DNA of 64,000 bases from Mycolicibacterium parafortuitum (GTDB lineage Bacteria; Actinomycetota; Actinomycetes; Mycobacteriales; Mycobacteriaceae), in the NCBI RefSeq assembly GCF_002086815.1, contig NZ_MVID01000029.1, forward strand, positions 1-64,000, written 5' to 3'. The notes under the pieces are model-generated. The model made no database searches. It saw only the letters and a program-made list of their open reading frames with translations, and had not been told where the DNA came from. Both the position numbers and the translations under genes were made by a program. Below, piece by piece: positions 42,768 to 51,252 of this stretch; positions within the stretch are counted from its first letter, which is position 1; the number at the start of each line of letters is the position of its first letter.

Positions 42768-43548
42768 ACCGGCGCTCGGCGCGGTGCTCGGCGCCGAGTT
42801 GATCTGCGCGGTGCTGTTGGTGGCAGGTCCCTCGGTGTCGTCGCCGGGTCCCGCCGTGGCCGCGCCGACCCCGCTCACCCAGACCGTCGCCGCAGCGCCC
42901 ATGTCCCGCGGCGTGCCGCTGCCCGATGGCCGTACCGCCGTACTGGCCGATCTCGGCGCCCGTGACGGCGCCGCACTGCTCGACCGTATCGCCGCCGAAC
43001 TGCCCGGCGCCGTCGCCGCGGTCACCGGTTTCTGGGGCGACCGGTGGCCCCGCGAGATCCCGATCGTCGTGGCCGCCACGGCCGGCCAGTTCGCGACGCT
43101 GGCGGGCGGGGGAGCCGACATCGCCGCGACCACCACCACCGAACGCATCACGTTCTCGCCCGCGGCGGCCGCGATGAACGACGCCGACCTGCGAACGGTG
43201 CTGCGGCACGAGCTGTTCCACTTCGCCGCCAGGGCCGACACGGCCGCCGACGCGCCGGTGTGGCTGACCGAGGGAGTCGCCGACTACGTCGGACGGCCAC
43301 CGGCGCCCGTGCCGCCGGGTGCGCCCACCGCACTGCCGACGGACGCCGAGCTGGCCACGCCGGGGCCGGGGCGCTCAGCGGCCTACGACCGGGCCTGGGA
43401 GTTCGCCTCCTACATCGCGCATACCTACGGACCGGACAAGCTGCGTGCGCTCTACGTCGCGGCCTGCGGGCCCGGCCATCGCGACGTCGCGACCGCCGTG
43501 CGGACCGCACTCGGGGTGGACCCGTCGACCCTGACGGCGGCACCGTGA
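42736..43548 (+). CDS. Exported HExxH putative metalloprotease (Rv2189c-like)
   Basis: A 270-residue protein with an N-terminal signal or anchor helix (about 12-33) and an Ala/Pro-rich region. The putative catalytic core is His158-Glu159-His162 (RHELFHFAA) with Glu179 in WLTEGVADYVG, the HExxH...E pattern of gluzincin-type zinc peptidases. A C-terminal helical part contains AWEFASYIAHTYG. The ATG lies inside the NlpC/P60 gene, and the stop overlaps pimB' (GTGA). Usually annotated as hypothetical; the peptidase call is from motifs only. Confidence 0.78.
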   Translation: MRRSTTSVVTRPALGAVLGAELICAVLLVAGPSVSSPGPAVAAPTPLTQTVAAAPMSRGVPLPDGRTAVLADLGARDGAALLDRIAAELPGAVAAVTGFWGDRWPREIPIVVAATAGQFATLAGGGADIAATTTTERITFSPAAAAMNDADLRTVLRHELFHFAARADTAADAPVWLTEGVADYVGRPPAPVPPGAPTALPTDAELATPGPGRSAAYDRAWEFASYIAHTYGPDKLRALYVAACGPGHRDVATAVRTALGVDPSTLTAAP

Positions 43549-44681
43549 AACGACTCCTGCTCGTCACCAACGACTTCCCGCCGCGTCGCGGCGGCATCCA
43601 GTCCTATCTGGAAGCGCTGGTCGGTCACCTGGTCGCATCGCAGCAGTGCGAGCTGACCGTGTACGCACCGAAGTGGAAGGGCTCCGAGGACTACGACTCG
43701 GTCGCGGCCGCCACCGGCTATCACGTCGTGCGGCATCCCGGCACGCTGATGCTGCCCGAGCCGACGGTGGCGTTGCGGATGCGCAAGCTGATCGCCGAAC
43801 GCGGTATCGAGACCGTGTGGTTCGGCGCGGCCGCACCGCTGGCGCTGATGGCGCCGCTGGCGCGCGCGGCCGGCGCGCAGCGGGTGATCGCCAGCACGCA
43901 CGGCCACGAGGTCGGCTGGTCGATGCTGCCGCTGGCCCGAACGGCGTTGCGCCGCATCGGCGACGAGACCGACGTCGTCACTTACATCAGCGCCTACACC
44001 CGGCGCCGGTTCTCGTCGGCGTTCGGTCCCGACGCCGCGCTCGAGTACGTGCCGCCGGGTGTGGACACCGAACGGTTCGTGCCCGACGAGGTCGCCCGCG
44101 CGGAGATGCGGGCCCGCTACCGGCTCGGGCAGCGGCCGGTCGTCGTCTGCGTATCCCGGCTGGTGCCGCGCAAGGGGCAGGACATGCTGATCCGGGCGCT
44201 GCCGGCGATCCGGCAGCGGGTTCCCGGGGCGGCGCTGGTCATCGTCGGTGGCGGTCCGTACCGCAACTCGCTGCACCGGCTGGCCCACGACTTCGGTGTC
44301 GCCGAGGACGTGCTGTTCACCGACGGGGTGCCCGGCGACGAGCTGCCCGCCCACCACGCGATGGCCGATGTCTTCGCGATGCCTTGCCGCACAAGGGGAT
44401 ACGGTCTCGACGTGGAAGGCCTCGGCATCGTCTACCTGGAGGCGTCCTCCACCGGCGTGCCGGTGGTCGCCGGCCGCTCGGGCGGCGCACCCGAGACCGT
44501 GGTCGACGGAGAGACGGGGCTGGTCGTCGACGGCTGGGACGTCGGGGAGATCGCCGCGTCGGTCGCCGACCTGCTGTCGGACCCGGGCCGGGCCGCGGCG
44601 ATGGGCGCCGCGGGCAGGCAGTGGGTGGTCGACAACTGGCGCTGGAGCCGACAGGCCGAGCGCCTCGCGGCGCTTCTCTAG
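43545..44681 (+). CDS. pimB': GDP-mannose-dependent alpha-(1-6)-phosphatidylinositol monomannoside mannosyltransferase
   Basis: It adds the second mannose to phosphatidylinositol monomannoside, making PIM2, at the inner face of the membrane. The 378-residue GT4 enzyme has the N-terminal NDFPPRRGGIQSYLEAL, the nucleotide loop VCVSRLVPRKGQDML and the EX7E motif in EGLGIVYLEASS. The GTG overlaps the upstream stop by 4 bases. Orthologue of Rv2188c; the operon couples it to two exported envelope proteins. Confidence 0.95.
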   Translation: MKRLLLVTNDFPPRRGGIQSYLEALVGHLVASQQCELTVYAPKWKGSEDYDSVAAATGYHVVRHPGTLMLPEPTVALRMRKLIAERGIETVWFGAAAPLALMAPLARAAGAQRVIASTHGHEVGWSMLPLARTALRRIGDETDVVTYISAYTRRRFSSAFGPDAALEYVPPGVDTERFVPDEVARAEMRARYRLGQRPVVVCVSRLVPRKGQDMLIRALPAIRQRVPGAALVIVGGGPYRNSLHRLAHDFGVAEDVLFTDGVPGDELPAHHAMADVFAMPCRTRGYGLDVEGLGIVYLEASSTGVPVVAGRSGGAPETVVDGETGLVVDGWDVGEIAASVADLLSDPGRAAAMGAAGRQWVVDNWRWSRQAERLAALL

Positions 44682-46486
44682 TCCTTGCTGTAGAGCGCCT
44701 CGATGTCGGCGGCGAACTTCTCCGCCACGACCTTGCGCTTGACCTTCAGCGTCGGGGTGAGCTCGCCGGTGTCCTCGGTGAAGTCCACCGGCAGGATCCG
44801 GAACTTGCGGATCTGTTCGGCCTTCGACACCGCCGAGTTGGCCTCCTTGACCGCCAGCTCGATCTCGTTGCGCAGATCGGGGTCCTCGGCCAGCTCGGCG
44901 ACCGATACTCCGGAACCCTTGCCGTTGCGGTCTTTCCAGACCGGGAACGCCTCGAGGTCGATGGTGATCAGCGCCGCGATGAACGGCTGCTGGTCGCCGA
45001 CGGCCATCGCCTGGCTGATCAGCGGATGGGCGCGCAGCCGGTCCTCCAGCAGTGCGGGGGCGACGTTCTTGCCGCCCGCGGTCACGATGATCTCCTTCTT
45101 GCGGCCGACGATCGTCAGGAAGCCGTCGTCGTCGATCGCGCCGAGGTCACCGGTGTGGAACCAGCCGTCGGTGAACACGGCCCGGGTCTCCTCCTCGTTG
45201 CCCCAGTAGCCGTTGAACACCACGCCGCCCTTGACCAGCAGCTCACCGTCCTCGCCGAGCTTCATGCTGTTGCCCGGCACCAGCTTGCCGACCGAACCGA
45301 CCTTCAGGCCGCCGATCCGGTTCACGGTGATCGCGGCGCTGGTCTCGGTCAGGCCGTAGCCCTCGTAGATGGACAGGCCGACGCCCCGGTAGAAGTGCCC
45401 GAGCCGCGCACCCAGCGGCGCGCCGCCGGAGATCGCGGCGTGGCAGTTCCCGCCGAGCGCCGCGCGCAGCTTGCCGTAGACCAGCTTGTCGAACAGCGCG
45501 TGCTTGAGGCGCAGCACCAGCCCGGGCCCGCCCTCGTCCTGGGACTTGCTCCACTCGATCGCGGTCTGGGCCGCCGCGGCGAAGATCTTGCCCTTGCCGC
45601 CGTTCTCGGCGTTCAGCTCGGCGGTGTTGTACACCTTCTCGAACACCCGGGGCACCGAGACCACCAGCGTCGGCTTGAACACCGAGAACATCGGCACCAG
45701 GTTCTTGATGTCGCTGGTGAAGCCCAGCGTGACGCCGTTGGTGAACGCGCCGATGGTCAGCGCGCGGGCCAGCACGTGCGCCAGCGGCAGGAACACCAGC
45801 AGCTTCTCGCCCTCGGCGAGGTGGTCCGGGAAGCACTCCTTCGCGCCGCGGATCTCGTAGAGCAGGTTGGAGTGGGTCAGCTGGCAGCCCTTCGGCCGGC
45901 CCGTGGTGCCCGAGGTGTAGATCAGCGTCGCGGCGTCCGAGGACGTGATCGCGGCGACCCGCTCGTCGACGGCGGCCGGGTCGACTCCGGCGCCCGCCTC
46001 GGCGAGTTCGTCGATCGCCGGCGTGCCCGAGCCCTCGATGACGTACACCTTGCGCAGGTTCGGCAGGCTGTCGCGCTGCTGCTCGATCCGGGCGGCGTGC
46101 GCGTCGGTCTCGGCGATCGCCGCGACGGCGCCGGAGTCCTGCAGCACGAACTGAACCTGCTCGGCGGAGCTGGTCTCGTAGATCGGCACCGTCACCGCGC
46201 CGACCGACAGGATCGCGAAATCCAGAACCGGCCACTCGTAGCGGGTCGCCGACAGCAGCGCCACGCGGTCACCGGGGGCGACACCCTGGGCGATCAGCCC
46301 GCGCGCGGCCGACCGGATCTGCTCGGCGGCCTGCCTGCTCGTCACGTCCACCCAGTTGCCGTCGACGAGCCGCTGGAAGATCACGAGATCGGGGTTGTCG
46401 CGCTCATGCGCGTACACGGCTGCGACGATATTGTCGCGCTCGCCGACGGTGAACGAGGCCGGGACGGTGAACTCACGCGAGGTCAT
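44678..46486 (-). CDS. fadD15: Long-chain fatty-acid-CoA ligase (FadD15-like)
   Basis: It activates fatty acids to acyl-CoA via acyl-AMP. The 602-residue protein has the P-loop YTSGTTGRPKGC, GYGLTETSAAITVN, and the terminal motifs FHTGDLGAIDDDGF and GRKKEIIVTAGGKNVAP. Its stop interlocks with pimB' in CTAG. A -10 box (TAGGAT, 46495-46500) 8 nt upstream suggests a leaderless mRNA. Confidence 0.95.
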   Translation of the reverse strand: MTSREFTVPASFTVGERDNIVAAVYAHERDNPDLVIFQRLVDGNWVDVTSRQAAEQIRSAARGLIAQGVAPGDRVALLSATRYEWPVLDFAILSVGAVTVPIYETSSAEQVQFVLQDSGAVAAIAETDAHAARIEQQRDSLPNLRKVYVIEGSGTPAIDELAEAGAGVDPAAVDERVAAITSSDAATLIYTSGTTGRPKGCQLTHSNLLYEIRGAKECFPDHLAEGEKLLVFLPLAHVLARALTIGAFTNGVTLGFTSDIKNLVPMFSVFKPTLVVSVPRVFEKVYNTAELNAENGGKGKIFAAAAQTAIEWSKSQDEGGPGLVLRLKHALFDKLVYGKLRAALGGNCHAAISGGAPLGARLGHFYRGVGLSIYEGYGLTETSAAITVNRIGGLKVGSVGKLVPGNSMKLGEDGELLVKGGVVFNGYWGNEEETRAVFTDGWFHTGDLGAIDDDGFLTIVGRKKEIIVTAGGKNVAPALLEDRLRAHPLISQAMAVGDQQPFIAALITIDLEAFPVWKDRNGKGSGVSVAELAEDPDLRNEIELAVKEANSAVSKAEQIRKFRILPVDFTEDTGELTPTLKVKRKVVAEKFAADIEALYSKD

Positions 46487-46494
46487 GAACCGAA

Positions 46495-46500
46495 ATCCTA
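46495..46500 (-). promoter_or_regulatory. -10 box TAGGAT, leaderless promoter of fadD15
   Basis: TAGGAT on the minus strand is 8 nt before the ATG at 46486. Confidence 0.4.
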
Positions 46501-46548
46501 GTCGTCCCGCGTTCGGCGCAGCCTGGGCGTGTGTGAAGCTTGTCTGCC

Positions 46549-46938
46549 ATGAACAGCATCCAGATCGCTGACGAGACTTTCATCGCCGCCGATCCGGTCG
46601 AGGTGGGCGCCGTGGTAGCCGACCGCTCGCGCTGGTCACGGTGGTGGCCCGACCTGCGCCTGGAAGTGGTCGAGGACCGGGGCGAGGCCGGTCAGCGCTG
46701 GAAGGTGACCGGCGCACTGACCGGGACCATGGAGGTCTGGCTGGAGAAGGTTCTCGACGGCGTCGTACTGCACTACTTCCTGCACGCCGAGCCGTCCGGC
46801 GCCTCGGCCGCGGAGCTCGCGAAGATGAATCTGCCGAAGATGAACCATCGCAGGCGGGTGGCGGGCAAGGACATGGCCTTCGAGATCAAACAGGCTCTTG
46901 AGGCGGGCCGACCGGTCGGGGTGTCGCGGCTGGCCTGA
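46549..46938 (+). CDS. SRPBCC/polyketide-cyclase-like protein (Rv2186c-like)
   Basis: A 129-residue protein with the START-like pattern: an N-terminal strand (IADETFIAADPVEVGAVV), WSRWWPDLRLEVVED, and a C-terminal helix with KDMAFEIKQALEAG. The fold usually makes a hydrophobic pocket. The same length as Rv2186c supports the ATG at 46549. It begins a string of + strand genes leading to the acyltransferase. The ligand is unknown. Confidence 0.85.
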   Translation: MNSIQIADETFIAADPVEVGAVVADRSRWSRWWPDLRLEVVEDRGEAGQRWKVTGALTGTMEVWLEKVLDGVVLHYFLHAEPSGASAAELAKMNLPKMNHRRRVAGKDMAFEIKQALEAGRPVGVSRLA

Positions 46939-47012
46939 AGTATCGCGGCCACACCGGCGACGGAAGAGTAGATTTCTGGCCAGCGACCAGACCACAGCGG
47001 GGGAAGGTTCCA

Positions 47013-47450
47013 TTGGCAGACAAGACGGCGCAGACCATCTATATCGATGCCGAACCGGCGACGGTGATGGACGTCATCGCCGACATCGGTTCCTACCCGG
47101 ATTGGGTCGCCGAATACAAAGAGACCGAGGTCCTCGAAACCGACGACGAGGGCTATCCGAAGAAGGCGCGGCTGGTGCTGGATGCCGCCGTGCTCAGGGA
47201 CACCATGGTGCTGGTCTACCAGTGGCCCGCCGACCACGCCTCGGTGACGTGGTCGTTGGAATCGAGCACGCTGCTCAAGGCACTCGACGGCGCATATCGG
47301 TTGGTGCCGAAAGGATCTGGCACCGAGGTCACCTATGAGTTGTCCGTCGACCTGATGATCCCGATGATCGGGCTGCTCAAGCGCAAAGCCGAGCGCCGGT
47401 TGACCGACACCGCGCTGAAGGACCTCAAGAAACGAGTGGAGGCTGACTGA
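47013..47450 (+). CDS. SRPBCC family protein (Rv2185c-like)
   Basis: A 145-residue START-like protein: ADKTAQTIYIDAEPATVMDV, the SYPDWVAEYKETEVLE strand-helix, and a C-terminal helix LKRKAERRLTDTALKDLKKR. The TTG start follows GGGGGAAGG. A hydrophobic ligand pocket is expected from the family. It directly precedes the ArsA-like ATPase gene, an arrangement also recalled from other actinobacteria. Confidence 0.88.
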   Translation: MADKTAQTIYIDAEPATVMDVIADIGSYPDWVAEYKETEVLETDDEGYPKKARLVLDAAVLRDTMVLVYQWPADHASVTWSLESSTLLKALDGAYRLVPKGSGTEVTYELSVDLMIPMIGLLKRKAERRLTDTALKDLKKRVEAD

Positions 47451-47475
47451 GGGCAGCCCCGCGGCCCGGATCAGT

Positions 47476-48699
47476 TTGTTCGTCGGCAAGGGCGGCGTAG
47501 GGAAGTCGACGTTGGCGACCGCGACCGCGGTGCGTGCCGCGCGCGCCGGGATGCGGGTGCTCATCGTGTCCACCGACCAGGCGCACTCCACCGGCGACGT
47601 GCTGGGTGTCGACCTCGTCCCGACCGGGCTGCGCGAACCCACCCGGGTACTGGCCGAACTCGACACCGACGCCGGCGGCGGATCCCTCGACGCGCTGGCG
47701 CTGGACACGCTCGCCCTGCTGGCCGCGCGCTGGCGTGAGATCGCCCGGCCTCTGGCGGCGCAGTTCCCCGAATCCGAGATCGGAGACATTGCGCCCGAAG
47801 AACTTTCGGCGCTGCCCGGGGTGCAGGAGGTGCTCGGTCTGCACGAGGTCGGCGAGCTCGCGGACTCCGGCGCGTGGGATCTCGTGGTGGTCGACTGCGC
47901 GTCCACCGCCGATGCGATGCGGATGCTGACGCTGCCCGCGACGTTCGCGCTGTACCTGGAAAAGGCCTGGCCCCGGCACCGCAGGCTCTCCAGCGGCGAC
48001 GACGCGCGCACCGTGGTGCTGGTGGAGCTGATGGAACGCCTCGGCGCGGGCACCGAGGCGCTGAGCGCCATGCTCACCGACGGTTCACGGGTCAGCGCCC
48101 ACCTGGTCATGACGCCGGAACGGGTGGTCGCGGCCGAGGCGGTGCGCACGCTGGGCACGCTGTCGTTGATGGGTGTGCAGGTCGAAGAATTGATCGTGAA
48201 TCAGATTCTGGTCCAGGATGATTCGTTCGAATACCAGAACCTGCCCGCACATCCGGCGTTCGACTGGTACTCCGCCCGGATCTCCGAGCAGCAGGCCGTG
48301 CTCGACGATCTCGACCGGCAGATCGGCGACGTGCAGTTGGTTCTGGTGCCGCATCTGTCCGGCGAACCGATCGGGCCCAAGGCCCTCGGGGAGCTGCTCG
48401 ACGCCGCGCGCAGGCGCGACGGGTCGCCACCGCCGGGCCCGCTGCGGCCGGTCGTCGACCGCGAATCCGGCACCGGCCTGGACGCGGTGTACCGGCTGCG
48501 CCTCGAGCTGCCTCAGGTGGACGCCGCCGCGCTGTCGTTGGGTAGGGTCGACGATGACTTGATCATCGGCGTCGGCGCGATGCGACGCCGGGTTCGCCTG
48601 GCGTCGGTGCTGCGGCGGTGCATCGTCATCGGTGCGCAGCTGCGCGGTAGCGAGTTGACGGTGCGATTTCGACCGAATCCGGAGGTGTGGCCGCGGTGA
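47476..48699 (+). CDS. ArsA/Get3-like anion-transporting ATPase (Rv2184c-like)
   Basis: A 407-residue (from TTG) P-loop ATPase of the ArsA/GET3 group, with the deviant Walker A GKGGVGKST, the family motif STDQAHSTGD and DLVVVDCAS (Walker B region). No ars genes are nearby. The TTG start puts the P-loop only 3 residues from the N-terminus and cuts the first beta-strand. A CTG at 47443, overlapping the previous stop, would restore RISLFVGKGG and fits the longer orthologue, so the start is uncertain. The role is unknown; targeting or lipid-linked functions are speculative. Confidence 0.85.
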   Translation: MFVGKGGVGKSTLATATAVRAARAGMRVLIVSTDQAHSTGDVLGVDLVPTGLREPTRVLAELDTDAGGGSLDALALDTLALLAARWREIARPLAAQFPESEIGDIAPEELSALPGVQEVLGLHEVGELADSGAWDLVVVDCASTADAMRMLTLPATFALYLEKAWPRHRRLSSGDDARTVVLVELMERLGAGTEALSAMLTDGSRVSAHLVMTPERVVAAEAVRTLGTLSLMGVQVEELIVNQILVQDDSFEYQNLPAHPAFDWYSARISEQQAVLDDLDRQIGDVQLVLVPHLSGEPIGPKALGELLDAARRRDGSPPPGPLRPVVDRESGTGLDAVYRLRLELPQVDAAALSLGRVDDDLIIGVGAMRRRVRLASVLRRCIVIGAQLRGSELTVRFRPNPEVWPR

Positions 48700-49088
48700 G
48701 TGGTTCGCACGCCGAGCTGGGACCGGAACTGCGGGCGCTCGCCCAGTCCATCCTGGACAAACTCGACCCCGCCATCAGGCTGGCCGCCGCGCGCGCCCAG
48801 GCCACCGGCGGCGGCCCCGGACCGTGCCAGCAGGTGTGGTGCCCGGTGTGCGCGCTGGCGGCGCTGATCTCGGGGGAGCAGCATCCGTTGCTCACCGTCG
48901 TCGCCGAACACAGCGTGGCGCTGCTGACCCTGCTCAAGGCGATGGTCGAGGACATGGAGGCCGCGCCGGCGGCCCCTGAACCGCCGCACCCGCCGGACCC
49001 GTCTCCGGACGATCCCGGGCCGCCCGATCCGGCGCCGCCGGATCCGCCCGGCCGCTATCAGCACATCCCTGTCAGCATCGACGAGTGA
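48696..49088 (+). CDS. Cys-containing conserved protein (Rv2183c-like)
   Basis: A 130-residue protein with an N-terminal helix (LRALAQSILDKL), a C-x4-C-x2-C cluster (CQQVWCPVC), a helix that could pack against it (HSVALLTLLKAMVED) and a Pro/Asp-rich tail. The GTG overlaps the ATPase stop (GTGA) and has GGAGG 10 nt upstream. A metal knuckle is possible. Function unknown. Confidence 0.8.
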   Translation: MSGSHAELGPELRALAQSILDKLDPAIRLAAARAQATGGGPGPCQQVWCPVCALAALISGEQHPLLTVVAEHSVALLTLLKAMVEDMEAAPAAPEPPHPPDPSPDDPGPPDPAPPDPPGRYQHIPVSIDE

Positions 49089-49165
49089 CCCTCGCGGGTA
49101 CATCTGTGGTCGCACGCACAGGCCGTGGGTAAAGTTGTCGCAGAGCATATTCTTTCGGAGGGTCC

Positions 49166-49888
49166 ATGTGGTACTGGCTGTTCAAGTACGTCCTGCTGGG
49201 CCCTCTGCTGGCTCTCATCGCCAGGCCGAAAATCGAAGGGCTGGAACATATCCCGGCTGACGGTTCGGCCATCCTGGCCAGCAACCACCTCGCGGTGATG
49301 GACAGCTTCTACCTGCCGCTGATGGTGCGCAGGCGCATCACGTTCCTGGCCAAGGCCGAGTACTTCACCGGAACCGGCGTCAAGGGGCGTTTCCTGGCGT
49401 GGTTCTACACCGCGGTCGGGCAGGTGCCGATCGACCGCACCGATGCCGACAGCGCCCAGGCGGCGCTGACCACCGCCGAGCGCATCCTCGGCCAGGGCAA
49501 CTTGCTGGGGATGTACCCCGAGGGCACCCGCTCACCCGACGGCAGGCTCTACAAGGGCAAGACCGGGCTGGCCCGGCTCGCGCTGCAGACCCAGGTCCCG
49601 GTGATCCCGGTCGCGATGATCGGAACCGACGACGTCAACCCGCCCGGCAAGGGGCTGCGCTTCGGCCGGGTGGTGATCCGCATCGGCCCGCCGATGGACT
49701 TCAGCCGGTTCGACGGACTGGCGGGCAACCGGTTCATCGAGCGGGCCGTGGTCGACGAAGTGATGTACGAGCTGATGCGGTTGTCCGGGCAGGAATACGT
49801 CGACTTGTACGCAGCTGATGTGAAGCTGGGAAAAGCTGATGCGGCGCCGAAGCCGCCCACCCGCCTGCCGGAGTCGGCTGCCGGTTAG
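49166..49888 (+). CDS. 1-acyl-sn-glycerol-3-phosphate acyltransferase (PlsC family)
   Basis: It acylates lysophosphatidate or a related lipid acceptor at the membrane. The 240-residue protein has one N-terminal hydrophobic helix, the catalytic NHLAVMDS (Nx4-5D form), the EYFTGTGVKG segment and PEGTRSPDG. A TAAAGT -10 near 49131 and CGGAGGG before the ATG give a leadered transcript. Orthologue of Rv2182c. Its TAG interlocks with the mannosyltransferase stop in TTAG. Confidence 0.93.
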   Translation: MWYWLFKYVLLGPLLALIARPKIEGLEHIPADGSAILASNHLAVMDSFYLPLMVRRRITFLAKAEYFTGTGVKGRFLAWFYTAVGQVPIDRTDADSAQAALTTAERILGQGNLLGMYPEGTRSPDGRLYKGKTGLARLALQTQVPVIPVAMIGTDDVNPPGKGLRFGRVVIRIGPPMDFSRFDGLAGNRFIERAVVDEVMYELMRLSGQEYVDLYAADVKLGKADAAPKPPTRLPESAAG

Positions 49889-51168
49889 GCCTTGACCGCG
49901 TCGTCGCTGGGTTCGGCCGACCCGATCTCGGAGGCGTCATCGCGGGGGCGCAGCGCGACCGTGCCGACCACGGCGATCACCGCCAGCGCCCACCACAGGT
50001 AGGACCCGCCGACCAGTTGACGCCACAACGCCGCGGTGGTCTCGCGGTGTTCGGGCAGCAGCTTGATCGGTGTCCACACCATCAGCGCCAGCCCGATGAC
50101 CGACACCGCCCCGAGCCCGACGTGGCGTAACCGCACCCCGAGCACCGCGGTGGCGACCACCGTCGGCAGCATCCAGACCCAGTGGTGCGACCACGACACC
50201 GGTGAGACGACCAGCCCGAACATCGCGACGCTGATCAGTGCGAGCACCGGCTGCTCGGCGCGCAACGCGCGCCTGGCCGCCCACACCGTCAGCGCGAGCA
50301 CCGCGAAGCACAGGCCGACCCACAGCAGGAACCGCTCGCTCTCGCCCAGACCGAGCCGGGCCAGCGCGCCGGCGATGTTCTGGTTGGTGTTCAGCGTCGC
50401 GGTGCCGATGCGGTCGGTGTTGCGGACCGTCTCGGTCCAGTACTCCCAGGAATCGCGCCAGCTGAACGCGAACCCGGCCAGGGTCGCGACGATCGCCGAC
50501 GCCGCGGTCACCAGCAGCGCGCGGGTGTCGCGGCGAAGCAGGAAGTACAGCAAGAACACCGCGGGGGTGAGCTTCACCGCGATCGCCAGACCGAGCAGGA
50601 TCCCGCGCGGCCACGGGGTGCGGCGCGGCACGCAGTCGGCGATCACCAGCGTCATCAGCACCACGTTGATCTGGCCGAAGTCGAAGTTCGCCCGGATCGG
50701 CTCCAGGTAGATCACCGCCGGCGCGACGATCGCGGCGGCCAGCCACAACCGGCGCGCCCACGCCGGCTCGCCGGTGACCTGCGTGTGCGGCCACACGTCG
50801 AGCCGGGTCAGCACGATCGCCGTCGAGACCAGCAGCAACACCAGCGTCGTCGCGGTGATCGCGGCGCTGGCGGCTTCCAGCGACAGCATCGCGAACGGGC
50901 TGAACGCGACCGCGGCCAGCGGGGGATAGGTGAACGGCAGTTCCAGGCCTCCCCGCGTCATGAACATCGCGCCGTCGGCGTAAAGCGCCTGGCCGTCCAG
51001 CCAGGCCCGACCGCCCATCCGGTAGACGTCGATGTCGATGCGGTACGGCACGTGGCCGAGCAGGCGCCAACCGGCCACGGCCAGCGCCGCGAGCGTCAGC
51101 AGCTGGAACAGCCGCCACCCGAGCTTCGGAACCCAACCAGCCCCGTCGGGCGACCGCCGATTATTCAT
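49885..51168 (-). CDS. GT87-type alpha-(1-2)-mannosyltransferase (Rv2181-like)
   Basis: A 427-residue integral membrane GT-C enzyme, the same length as Rv2181, which adds alpha-1,2 mannose branches in lipomannan/lipoarabinomannan. About ten hydrophobic helices are visible. The early loop IDIDVYRMGGRAWLDG carries the conserved acidic residues; FDFGQINVVLM and VSWSHHWVWMLP are further family motifs. It uses polyprenyl-phosphate-mannose outside the membrane. The ATG at 51168 is chosen by orthologue length. Confidence 0.93.
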   Translation of the reverse strand: MNNRRSPDGAGWVPKLGWRLFQLLTLAALAVAGWRLLGHVPYRIDIDVYRMGGRAWLDGQALYADGAMFMTRGGLELPFTYPPLAAVAFSPFAMLSLEAASAAITATTLVLLLVSTAIVLTRLDVWPHTQVTGEPAWARRLWLAAAIVAPAVIYLEPIRANFDFGQINVVLMTLVIADCVPRRTPWPRGILLGLAIAVKLTPAVFLLYFLLRRDTRALLVTAASAIVATLAGFAFSWRDSWEYWTETVRNTDRIGTATLNTNQNIAGALARLGLGESERFLLWVGLCFAVLALTVWAARRALRAEQPVLALISVAMFGLVVSPVSWSHHWVWMLPTVVATAVLGVRLRHVGLGAVSVIGLALMVWTPIKLLPEHRETTAALWRQLVGGSYLWWALAVIAVVGTVALRPRDDASEIGSAEPSDDAVKA

Positions 51169-51240
51169 GTCGGGGTCCAGACTATCGGGGCGGATCGGCG
51201 CGTCGGCGGGTATCCCGGGCTCGACACCCGCAGGTCGGCG

Positions 51241-51246
51241 TAAGTT
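51241..51246 (+). promoter_or_regulatory. -10 box TAAGTT, leaderless promoter of the 51253 gene
   Basis: TAAGTT is followed by 6 nt and the GTG at 51253. Confidence 0.5.
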
Positions 51247-51252
51247 TTCTGC

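Noticed and set aside
47476..48699. An arsenical-resistance ATPase
   Set aside because: The P-loop family matches ArsA/Get3, but no arsB, arsC or arsR neighbours exist, so a role in arsenic efflux is not supported.
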